Source: an uncultured Collinsella sp.
Lineage (GTDB): Bacteria; Actinomycetota; Coriobacteriia; Coriobacteriales; Coriobacteriaceae
Reading direction: 5' to 3'
NCBI GenBank assembly: GCA_900552185.1
Contig: URYT01000062.1
Span: 1-9,295, forward strand
Length of the DNA: 9,295 nucleotides
The translations under genes were made by a program, and so were the position numbers. This document shows, piece after piece, positions 1-6,600 of the stretch (positions are counted from its first letter, which is position 1; each line of letters starts with the position of its first letter). The notes beneath the pieces were generated by a model that searched no databases, was not told the DNA's origin, and saw nothing but the letters and a program-made list of their open reading frames with translations.

Positions 1-1
1 A

Positions 2-2908
2 AAATCAGGAAGCATCGAAGCCGCTCCGCACCGCGCGCGACGCTATCTAGGGGCCGTATCGGGCGGCAGCAAACGTCAAGACATGCTCTATGTACTGCCG
101 GCGGTCTCTGTTTCCTTCCAAAAGCAGTCTGCTAACACCGTTATTACCAGCGGAAACAATACCTATCAGTTTACCGGGGCAACATTCGATATTTTTGAGA
201 GCGCCAGCGGCACGCGTGTCGGCACCATCAAGATGGACAGCAACGGTCGAGCGCAAGCAACACTTCTGCCCAACACGGCATACTACCTAGTTGAAACGAA
301 GGCGCCGGCCGGCTATGTCCCCCGCCACGATCGTATTGCCTTTACCACGGGGAATGACGGCGGGCGGGTCGCCATTGATGAACAGCCCGGCACCATCAAT
401 CTGCGTATCGTAAAACTCGATGCCGCGACGAATGCCGGCCCCCAGGTGGGATCTTCACTCGCAGGAGCAGAGTTCACGTGTGTGTCGCAATCAACCCCTG
501 GATGGGCACAAATCCTCACGACCGACGAAAGCGGTCGGGCCACCCTCGCCGATGTCCCCTTAGGAACCTTTACCATCTACGAATCAAAAGCCCCCGAGGG
601 CTACCTGCCATCCAACGACAGCTGGACCTATACCGTTGGAGCCGACCAGCTCGGCGATTCAGGCGTGGTCGAGATCGAATCTCGCGTTTCCGATATCCCC
701 ATTGCGTTTAACCTTGAGATTTCCAAATTCAAGGATTACGGCAATAGCGACCAATCCGGCCTGGAGCAGCCGGCGGAAGGTGTTGTCTTTGAGGTTGTCA
801 GCAACAGCTCTCAGCAGGTTGTTGGCACACTGACCACAAACGTCTATGGCTTTGCCTCCACCAAAGATCAGCCCGAAGCATGGTTCGGCGCAGGCAAGCG
901 ACCCGCCGGTGTCCACGGAGCCGTCCCATACGACCGTGCCGGCTACACGGTTCGCGAGGTTCCGGAAACCGTCCCCGAGGGTTTTAAACGTGCAGGGGAA
1001 TGGACCGTCGGGGCCAATCAGATTTCCAACGGCGCCGAGCTTCAATATATCGTGGACAACCACGCTCTGTCGACGCATCTCCAGATTGTAAAACGCGATG
1101 CCCAAACAGGCGCTTCTGTTCCACTAGCCGGATTCACCTTCCAACTACTCGACAGCAATCACGAATCTGTCTCACAAACTTGCTGGTATCCAACACATAA
1201 CGTAATGGACACCTTTACGACTGACGCGACCGGGACCGTCACACTGCCCGAATCGCTCGTGCCGGGCACCTATTATGTACGCGAAACCTCGGCCAAAGAG
1301 CCCTATCTTGTCGGCGAGGAGATCGAGGTAAACATACCCGCCGACATGAACCTAACGCCCGTTGCAATCGCCTCGTATTATGACCACGCCGCGACCGGAA
1401 ACATCAGGATCGTTAAAACCGATGCCATAGACGGCAGCAGCCTCGCGGGCGCCGTCTTTGAGATCCGTGCCTCGAGTGATATCGTGCGCCCCGACGGTAG
1501 CATTGCCGCGCTCGACGGTGAGACTGTCGCTACCATCACGACGGATGAAACTGGAGAAGCACGCGCGGACAACCTCCCGCTGGGACTTGGCACCGCACGC
1601 TACGAGGTTGTCGAGACTCAAGCGCCGGCAGGCTTCTTGCTCGATCGGACAACCCATATTGTCGACCTTACTTATGCCGACCAGAAAACACCCGTTGTAG
1701 AAGCACGGCTTAACGTATCCGACGATTACACCAAGGTTGATATCTCCAAGGTCGATGCAAGCGGTGAGCAGGAAGTGGAAGGCGCACAACTCACCTTATA
1801 TGGTCCCGATAAAACCGAAATAGACTCCTGGACCTCATCCGACAAGCCACACCGCGTCGAACATCTTGCACCCGGCACCTACTCGTTGCGCGAAATGATG
1901 TCTCCGCGGACCTATGACCTTGCCGAGGAAATAACGTTTGAAATAAAGGATACGGGAGAAGTCCAATCCGTCGCGATGAAGGATGCGCCCATCGAGATCA
2001 AGGGACAGGTCGACAAGCGTCAGGAACTTGTCCAACCTATCGAAAAGGGCCTGTTGGCTAACGGCGATGGTAAAAATCGCGCCGCGACGCAAACTAATAC
2101 GGATGGACTTTTCTCCTATACCATCGACGCTCGAAACGATTCCGCTACTTGGGTTGATGAGTTTACGATTACCGATGATCTTGAGTGCGCCAAAGACGGC
2201 ACGGCGAGATTCATCTCAATCGAAACCCCCGTCGCCATCGGCGACCTCAACGGTCTGTGCAACGTGTGGTATCGCACGACGCCGTTGGACTCGACAGACG
2301 TCGATGAGCCGGCGAACGCGACACTTGACGATGGACACGAAAATCCTTGGCTTGAGTCCGACGAAGTAAAAGAGAGCCTTGGTGAGGACTGCCGCCTCGT
2401 CGATTACGACGGCTGGCGCCTCTGGAAGGCGGATGTCTCGACCACGGAATCCACCACACTCGAGGCGGAAGAGCTCGACCTTGCATCCAATACCGTCGTA
2501 ACAGGCATTCGAATTGAATACGGTGCGGTAGCCGCCGACTTTACGACTCGAAGCGATGCGGATTCTTGGACCCGCGATGATCTCAAAGATGAGCACGACG
2601 ACCTTGACGATGCCAAAGCAATCCTTGGCACAGACGCTCGGGGCGCAGTCGTACACATGCAGGCAACGTCGGCTTATACGCCCCAAACCGCACTCACCAA
2701 CAGCGCGCGCGTCGATCTTTGCCGCAACGGTGGCGGCGATAAACTTGAGTCACATGACGAGGACAGCGTCATTCAACGCTGTACCCTACCGCAGGACCTA
2801 CCGGCAACAGGATCAGTTCCCATCGCCGCTTGCATCACCGCGCTCCTGACCTCGGGTGCCGCAGCCCTATGGTTCGCTCGCCTTAGGTCGATCCCAAAGA
2901 AGCGCTAG
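2..2908 (+). CDS. LPXTG-anchored SpaA/CnaB-repeat surface protein (5' end outside window)
   Basis: This is the 3' part of a sortase-anchored adhesin or pilin-like protein. The frame is open from base 2; the first ATG (base 83) has no Shine-Dalgarno and no signal peptide, so the true start lies upstream. Numbering from that ATG, six CnaB/SpaA-like modules occupy about residues 8-103, 104-210, 210-330, 331-437, 438-549 and 550-640. Each opens with a Lys-bearing strand (IVKLDA, ISKFKD, IVKRDA, IVKTDA, ISKVDA) and has a Glu-bearing strand (VETKAPAGY, YESKAPEGY, VRETS, VETQAPAGF, LREMM), the layout expected for Lys-Asn/Asp isopeptide bonds. Residues 641-900 form a different domain opening GQVDKRQ. 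The end is textbook: LPATG at 906-910, a hydrophobic segment at about 912-933 and a basic tail RSIPKKR. Sortase should cleave between T and G and attach it to the wall. No sortase gene is in view, so pilus subunit versus single adhesin is undecided. It uses TCA and CTA codons that the neighbouring M28-like gene lacks. Confidence 0.92.
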   Translation, partial: KSGSIEAAPHRARRYLGAVSGGSKRQDMLYVLPAVSVSFQKQSANTVITSGNNTYQFTGATFDIFESASGTRVGTIKMDSNGRAQATLLPNTAYYLVETKAPAGYVPRHDRIAFTTGNDGGRVAIDEQPGTINLRIVKLDAATNAGPQVGSSLAGAEFTCVSQSTPGWAQILTTDESGRATLADVPLGTFTIYESKAPEGYLPSNDSWTYTVGADQLGDSGVVEIESRVSDIPIAFNLEISKFKDYGNSDQSGLEQPAEGVVFEVVSNSSQQVVGTLTTNVYGFASTKDQPEAWFGAGKRPAGVHGAVPYDRAGYTVREVPETVPEGFKRAGEWTVGANQISNGAELQYIVDNHALSTHLQIVKRDAQTGASVPLAGFTFQLLDSNHESVSQTCWYPTHNVMDTFTTDATGTVTLPESLVPGTYYVRETSAKEPYLVGEEIEVNIPADMNLTPVAIASYYDHAATGNIRIVKTDAIDGSSLAGAVFEIRASSDIVRPDGSIAALDGETVATITTDETGEARADNLPLGLGTARYEVVETQAPAGFLLDRTTHIVDLTYADQKTPVVEARLNVSDDYTKVDISKVDASGEQEVEGAQLTLYGPDKTEIDSWTSSDKPHRVEHLAPGTYSLREMMSPRTYDLAEEITFEIKDTGEVQSVAMKDAPIEIKGQVDKRQELVQPIEKGLLANGDGKNRAATQTNTDGLFSYTIDARNDSATWVDEFTITDDLECAKDGTARFISIETPVAIGDLNGLCNVWYRTTPLDSTDVDEPANATLDDGHENPWLESDEVKESLGEDCRLVDYDGWRLWKADVSTTESTTLEAEELDLASNTVVTGIRIEYGAVAADFTTRSDADSWTRDDLKDEHDDLDDAKAILGTDARGAVVHMQATSAYTPQTALTNSARVDLCRNGGGDKLESHDEDSVIQRCTLPQDLPATGSVPIAACITALLTSGAAALWFARLRSIPKKR
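104..2002 (+). repeat. Array of six divergent CnaB/SpaA-type modules
   Basis: Approximate module limits are 104-391, 392-712, 710-1072, 1073-1393, 1394-1729 and 1730-2002. They are protein-level repeats only; the DNA has diverged too far for recombination between copies to look likely. Module 3 is the longest and carries an insertion rich in Gly, Ala and Pro (around residues 262-285) before its Glu strand. Module 6 is the shortest and follows the TKVDISKVDA pattern seen in last modules of related proteins. Module boundaries are my estimate from the recurring Lys and Glu strands. Confidence 0.8.
2798..2905 (+). other. Cell-wall sorting signal: LPATG, membrane segment, basic tail
   Basis: Bases 2798-2812 encode LPATG. 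They are followed by about 22 mostly hydrophobic residues (SVPIAACITALLTSGAAALW, then FA) and the positively charged end RLRSIPKKR just before the TAG stop. This is the standard three-part substrate of a class A or pilin-type sortase: cleavage between Thr and Gly, with transient retention in the membrane. Confidence 0.95.
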
Positions 2909-2917
2909 CGCGATGAA

Positions 2918-2953
2918 AAAGCGGGCGAGCCAGTCCCCTGGCTCGCCCGCTTT
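2918..2953. terminator. Bidirectional intrinsic terminator between convergent genes
   Basis: A perfect 16-bp inverted repeat (arms 2918-2933 and 2938-2953, loop TCCC) with core GCGGGCGAGCCAG starts 9 bases after the adhesin stop. On the + strand it ends in TTT. On the - strand the stem is followed by TTTTT (from the A-run at 2916-2920), so it fits better as terminator of the minus-strand operon ending at 2975, while plausibly serving both. Confidence 0.9.
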
Positions 2954-2974
2954 CAATCATTTAAATCGCCGCAT

Positions 2975-3193
2975 CTACTCTGCAGACGAAGATCCACCAT
3001 CAACGATTGCCTGCTCGGACTCAGGAATCCCATCGGCACCCGTACTCTGTTCTTGCTCCACCTCTTCGCTGATTGCGGAGGCGGGGGTCGAGCCCTTTGC
3101 ACCCACGATGTAGGCAGCCCCAAATCCTAACGCAATGGCAATCAAGGTCAAAATCACGTAGACAGGCCAATGGCGCTTAATATACGAAAACAC
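2975..3193 (-). CDS. Small single-pass membrane protein with acidic tail, unknown function
   Basis: A 72-residue protein that I do not recognise as a named family. The start is GTG at 3193, chosen because a near-perfect Shine-Dalgarno, AAGGAG (3204-3199), lies 5 bases upstream and because no better start exists before the preceding stop. The N-terminus (FSYIKRHW) is basic, followed by one transmembrane segment at about residues 10-31 (VYVILTLIAIALGFGAAYIV) and a roughly 40-residue tail rich in Glu, Ser and Gly with only one Lys, right after the membrane segment. The positive-inside rule suggests N-in with the acidic tail outside. An uncleaved signal-anchor is likelier than a signal peptide, but ASA at residues 38-40 could be a weak cleavage site. 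It begins 21 bases after the stop of the M28-like gene on the same strand, so the two are almost certainly cotranscribed and may act together. The bidirectional hairpin follows. Confidence 0.8.
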   Translation of the reverse strand: MFSYIKRHWPVYVILTLIAIALGFGAAYIVGAKGSTPASAISEEVEQEQSTGADGIPESEQAIVDGGSSSAE

Positions 3194-3198
3194 GTTGA

Positions 3199-3204
3199 CT
3201 CCTT
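3199..3204 (-). promoter_or_regulatory. Ribosome binding site setting the GTG start of the small membrane protein
   Basis: On the minus strand AAGGAG stands 5 bases before GTG, inside the 21-base gap after the upstream TAG. It is the strongest Shine-Dalgarno I noticed in the window and is the main argument that this short gene is real. Confidence 0.85.
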
Positions 3205-3214
3205 AGAGCTCCGT

Positions 3215-6200
3215 CTACGAACGGCGGATAACCTCGGTCACGACCTCGGATACCGTAGCAATGTTCGTCGGGTTGACATTGTGGGGCAGGTCGTCCTCGG
3301 TACGAGCGCAAGCCAGACGCGTGCCGTCCACGCCGGCGATGGTAAGGGCTCGGCGGCTCGCCTCGAGCGCAGCATAGGCATCGGTCTTGGCATAGGGCAT
3401 CTCGAGCGCGCCACAATCGACATGGAACGACTTGCAGACCTTGCTGACCAGGTTCATGATGCGGCGATCGCCCTTGAGCAGTTGTTGTTCGCCCTCGACC
3501 GTCACCACCGAAAGCCTACCGGCGCCGACGGATTCAAGATTGATAAAGAATACGCCGCGGAGCTTATCGCGATGCGAAGCCAAGAAGGCCTTCATGCCAG
3601 CGCCATCACAATCCGAGGCGCCCGTTGCCACAAACCAGATATCGTGACCGAGCAGCTCATCATCGCCCATAGAGGCGACAGCCGAGAGCATATCTTCGGA
3701 AGAAGCGCCATCGGAAGACGTAGCGCCACCCTTCCAGCCATCGTTATCGTCCTCGAAGTTATCCCACGAACCGATACCGCGACCGGACTTCTTGGCATCG
3801 TAATCGTCTTCGACGCCCAGCCAGTCACTCATGCTGTCCTGCTCGTTTTTCTTTTTACGGCCGAACAGACCACCCAGGCCGCGCTTACGAGACTTGGGTG
3901 CCGCCGGGGCGGGAGCCGAAATGGTCTCGATCGGCTGTGCGCCCGACGCAACGGGCATAGGAGGCGCAACGGGTGCCGATGTGGGTTCGGGGCCCTGGGC
4001 AGTAGCAAAGGGATCGTTGACCTGTGCGGAGGGGTCGGGAAGGTCGAACAGCGACGTGCGAGACGCAACGTTTGCCTGCTTCATAGACGGCAGCGACGGA
4101 TCGGGGACCGAAGCCAGCGGAGACGAGGAAGGTGCAGGCGACGGTGCCGACGCCGGATCGGGAACATTCATCTGCGGGCGCGGCGATGCCTGGGAGGAAA
4201 TCTGGGCCATAAGGGAATCGACCGTTTCGTCCTGGGTGGGAGCGACATTGGCAACCGTGGCACCGGAACCACTCGGGGTCGGCATGGTGAAAATCTGCGT
4301 GGAATAAGGCCTCGACTCATCCGTCTCGGGAGTCTCGGAAACCGCAGGCACTTCCTCCTGCTCGACCTCGGTCGAATCATCTTGCTCGGCTGCCGCGTAT
4401 TGCTCTTCGTCAGAGTTGGCCTCGACGGGCTCGTCCTCGGCGGCATCTTGGATTTCGGCAGCATCAACAGGCTCGTCATCGTCTGCCGCGTCGCCCTGCT
4501 CATCGGAAACAGGAAGGGGCTCGGCAATCGCGGTGCCCTGTTTTTCAAACGTTATCGTGGAATCGAACTGCGCGGCATCAAACGACATGGTGCTATCGAC
4601 GTGCTGCTGAGCCTCGAAAGACGTCGTCGCTTCAACAACATCCGCGGACGCCGGTTGCTGGGACTCAAAGGACGTTGTAGCTTCGGCGGCTTCGACGGGC
4701 GCGGACTGCATAGCCTCGTTCTGCTCGAACTCTTGCGCCGCGAGCTCACGTGCCGCCTCGGCTGCCTGCTGCTGAGCGATAGCCTCCTGCTCGGCAGCCT
4801 CGCGTGCGGCAGCGCGCTTCTCCTCGAAATCGTCGACAAATTTCTTGCCCTTTGCAAACGCACCCTTAAAGAAGTTGGAAGCGCTGGCGCCAATCGACGA
4901 GAACGCGGATGCAATGTCGGCATGCGGCGTTGCCGCGGGAATCTCGGCCGAGAAATCAGTATCGCTCTCGTAAGACACGCGCCTCGGTTGTTCAACGTAA
5001 TCGTCGTCAGACTCGTCCGCAACGCCTTGCGCCGGTGCGGCGGGAGCCAAAATGTCCAGTCCTGCCGCGGGATCGAACGCGGACACCGCCTCGGGATCGG
5101 CAACGGCAGCGGTAACCGCGGCAGACTCATCATCCGCAGCGACAACGGGCGCAGGCGCAGCCACGACGGGGGCAGGCTCGGGCTCAAACGTTGGCTCCTC
5201 GCCCTCCTCGTAATCGAGCGTGCAGGACTCGGGAAGCATTCCGAGCGCACGGATGGCATCCGAACCAAAGCGGATGTTGCCGGCGGCGTTGCGATAGAGC
5301 TTGGGCTCGGGCTCGGCAGACTCCTCCGCCGGCTCGGCAGCGGGAACCTCGTCATTGAACTCTTCGGCTTGGGCAGCCTGATTCTGATCCTCAGGCACGA
5401 TAGCGCCGATCAGCGTCTCGTCGGCAGACGCACCCTCAAAGCCCTCGATTTGCTCGTCGAAAGCCTCACCCTGTTCGGGCTCGGTCTGAGCGTCGGGAGC
5501 AATCGGCTGACCGAATTCGTCCTCGGCGTAGGTAGGCTCTTCATACTCGATGGTGTTGCCGTAGTCGTTTTGCTGCTGGGCCGCGGCATATTCCGCCGCT
5601 GCGCGCGCCATTTCCTCGGCACGACGCTTCTGCTCCCCAAAATAGGTATCGAACGGAACATCGTCGGGAAACTCGTTTTCGCCCTGGAAGGGAGCAACGT
5701 TGTCCATAACGCCGAGCATAGCGGCGACAGAAGACTTGTTGCACACCGCGCCAGACGTATAGGGAAGAATGTGGCGGTTAGAGATGATGTTTACCGCGTT
5801 GGCGAGTGCAACGAGGGAAGCGAGGATCGCGACAATCCACAGCAGAACCTTGAGCGCGCCGGGGAGCGGCAGAATACGCAGGATGGCAACGGCAGCGGGG
5901 GCAACCGTGGCAACGGGCAACAGCTTGGCGATGAGCGCACGATACGAAGCATAAGGCTCGCGGGCGAGCAGCTCAGCACGGGGAGAGTCGTAGTGTACGA
6001 CAACGACCACCGGGCGGTTACGCGGGGACGCGAGCGGGCCCGAGGCCTTGTGGTAGGCGATGACATTTTGGCTCACGCCCGTCTTGCCCAGGCGCGAAAC
6101 CACGGGGTGGCCCGTGCGCTCGAGCACGTAAAGAACGGCGCCGACAATGGCCAGCAAGGTGCCGACCAAGCCGATACCGCCGCCGATGCCCATCAGCAGG

Positions 6201-6406
6201 GCGCCGGCAAACGCAAGAATACCGGTAACGGCAAATGCCAACCTACTGGGCGCCGGGGCATTGAACTCCTGAACCTCGGGGTCAAAGCCGTGGTTGCGGA
6301 AGATCTGAGCGATATCTTCGGCAGCCAAGCGCTCTTCTTCGCTGCATGCCGGCGTAATGCCGGTGTTCTGCAGCAGGTGGTTAATATAGTTCTGGGTGTT
6401 CGCCAT
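3215..6406 (-). CDS. M28-like (zinc aminopeptidase fold) membrane protein with giant disordered insertion
   Basis: A 1063-residue protein. The start is ATG at 6406 (MANTQNYINHL), with GGAG 5 bases upstream; the frame runs 50 codons further upstream, but that stretch lies in the intergenic region and lacks a comparable ribosome site. Order of parts: a soluble N-terminus (1-54), a membrane hairpin (56-95), a basic loop with HYDS (138-141), a second hairpin (158-208), and SGAVCNKSSVAAML (218-231), which matches the GAxDNxSGVAxLL motif of M28 peptidases. Then come about 680 acidic Ala/Pro/Glu-rich residues (241-918). The fold resumes with DIWFVATGASD (922-932), NLESVG (956-961), TDA (1008-1010) and LPHNVNPTNI (1040-1049). 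His138 and His1042 fit metal ligands, but the bridging Asp is Cys222, the Glu-Glu pair is Ser931-Asp932, and the Asp of NLDxxG is Glu958. Activity is therefore uncertain. Basic residues flanking the hairpins put all soluble parts on one side, probably the cytoplasm. M28 membership is inferred from motif order; the function is unknown. Confidence 0.85.
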   Translation of the reverse strand: MANTQNYINHLLQNTGITPACSEEERLAAEDIAQIFRNHGFDPEVQEFNAPAPSRLAFAVTGILAFAGALLMGIGGGIGLVGTLLAIVGAVLYVLERTGHPVVSRLGKTGVSQNVIAYHKASGPLASPRNRPVVVVVHYDSPRAELLAREPYASYRALIAKLLPVATVAPAAVAILRILPLPGALKVLLWIVAILASLVALANAVNIISNRHILPYTSGAVCNKSSVAAMLGVMDNVAPFQGENEFPDDVPFDTYFGEQKRRAEEMARAAAEYAAAQQQNDYGNTIEYEEPTYAEDEFGQPIAPDAQTEPEQGEAFDEQIEGFEGASADETLIGAIVPEDQNQAAQAEEFNDEVPAAEPAEESAEPEPKLYRNAAGNIRFGSDAIRALGMLPESCTLDYEEGEEPTFEPEPAPVVAAPAPVVAADDESAAVTAAVADPEAVSAFDPAAGLDILAPAAPAQGVADESDDDYVEQPRRVSYESDTDFSAEIPAATPHADIASAFSSIGASASNFFKGAFAKGKKFVDDFEEKRAAAREAAEQEAIAQQQAAEAARELAAQEFEQNEAMQSAPVEAAEATTSFESQQPASADVVEATTSFEAQQHVDSTMSFDAAQFDSTITFEKQGTAIAEPLPVSDEQGDAADDDEPVDAAEIQDAAEDEPVEANSDEEQYAAAEQDDSTEVEQEEVPAVSETPETDESRPYSTQIFTMPTPSGSGATVANVAPTQDETVDSLMAQISSQASPRPQMNVPDPASAPSPAPSSSPLASVPDPSLPSMKQANVASRTSLFDLPDPSAQVNDPFATAQGPEPTSAPVAPPMPVASGAQPIETISAPAPAAPKSRKRGLGGLFGRKKKNEQDSMSDWLGVEDDYDAKKSGRGIGSWDNFEDDNDGWKGGATSSDGASSEDMLSAVASMGDDELLGHDIWFVATGASDCDGAGMKAFLASHRDKLRGVFFINLESVGAGRLSVVTVEGEQQLLKGDRRIMNLVSKVCKSFHVDCGALEMPYAKTDAYAALEASRRALTIAGVDGTRLACARTEDDLPHNVNPTNIATVSEVVTEVIRRS
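4535..4681 (-). repeat. Four short T-S-F-E repeats in the M28-like protein's disordered arm
   Basis: Residues 576-624 contain ATTSFESQQ, ATTSFEAQQ, STMSFDAAQ and STITFEKQG, with 16, 13 and 11 residues between successive starts. The consensus is roughly (A/S)-T-x-(S/T)-F-(E/D)-x-Q-Q. Copies 1 and 2 are nearly identical and the later ones are degraded. Each copy keeps a Thr/Ser cluster followed by Phe and an acid, embedded in otherwise acidic low-complexity sequence. This could be a short linear binding motif or a phosphorylation site. The partner is unknown. Confidence 0.7.
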
Positions 6407-6411
6407 GTGCG

Positions 6412-6415
6412 CTCC
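6412..6415 (-). promoter_or_regulatory. Ribosome binding site setting the start of the M28-like gene
   Basis: GGAG on the minus strand, 5 bases before the ATG at 6406. It supports this start over the in-frame ATG at 6556, which would add 50 Arg/Tyr/Cys-rich residues translated from the intergenic region. Confidence 0.75.
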
Positions 6416-6513
6416 ACATCCATAATCCGACAAATAGGCCCAATGCATGCACATTAGAACCGTATATAGTCGAAAGTATACCCCGAGCGAGCGCAAACGA
6501 CCGAATTCGGGCC

Positions 6514-6536
6514 ATCTTAACGCCCCGAGCGGACAA
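6514..6536 (-). promoter_or_regulatory. Candidate PafBC-type (RecA-independent damage) promoter, weak match
   Basis: On the minus strand TTGTC (6536-6532) is followed after 12 bases by TAAGAT (6519-6514). As I recall it, the mycobacterial RecA-independent damage promoter read by PafBC is TTGTCRGTG, 8 bases, TAnnnT; the spacing here is exact and the -10 fits, but three of the nine upstream bases differ. It would point towards the M28-like operon, with a leader of about 100 bases. The adjacent WYL pair makes it worth recording, but a chance match is quite possible. Confidence 0.25.
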
Positions 6537-6595
6537 GGATATAGCCTAATCTCCATATCGGACTAAAATCATGGCAGCAAACCACCTTCTCATGC

Positions 6596-6600
6596 GAGGA
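6596..6600 (+). promoter_or_regulatory. Ribosome binding site of the first WYL regulator gene
   Basis: GAGGA ends 4 bases before the ATG at 6605. No other in-frame start with a comparable site lies upstream. Confidence 0.7.

Noticed and set aside
83..85. ATG at 83 as the true start of the adhesin
   Set aside because: There is no Shine-Dalgarno before it, no signal peptide after it, although an LPXTG protein needs one, and the frame is open to the window edge.
4855..5686. Acidic low-complexity stretch as a possible frameshifted or non-coding insertion
   Set aside because: The reading frame is continuous, codon use is the same as in the flanking catalytic parts, and the composition is typical of disordered linkers, so it looks like genuine coding sequence.
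6425..6433. TTGTCGG on the minus strand as a second PafBC-type element
   Set aside because: The first seven bases fit the recalled motif, but no TAnnnT follows at the right distance, and a promoter there would start transcription inside or after the ribosome site of the M28-like gene.
3170..6457. A 1095-codon open frame on the + strand, antisense to the M28-like gene
   Set aside because: It is in exact codon register with the real minus-strand gene, and the absence of stops follows from the lack of TTA, CTA and TCA in that gene. The product is an Arg/Gly/Leu-rich sequence without recognisable motifs, and the start has no suitable context.
6407..6556. A 50-residue N-terminal extension of the M28-like protein from an upstream ATG
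   Set aside because: The ATG at 6406 has a well-placed GGAG. The extension is Cys/Tyr/Arg-rich, unlike the rest, and covers the promoter-like repeats of the divergent region.
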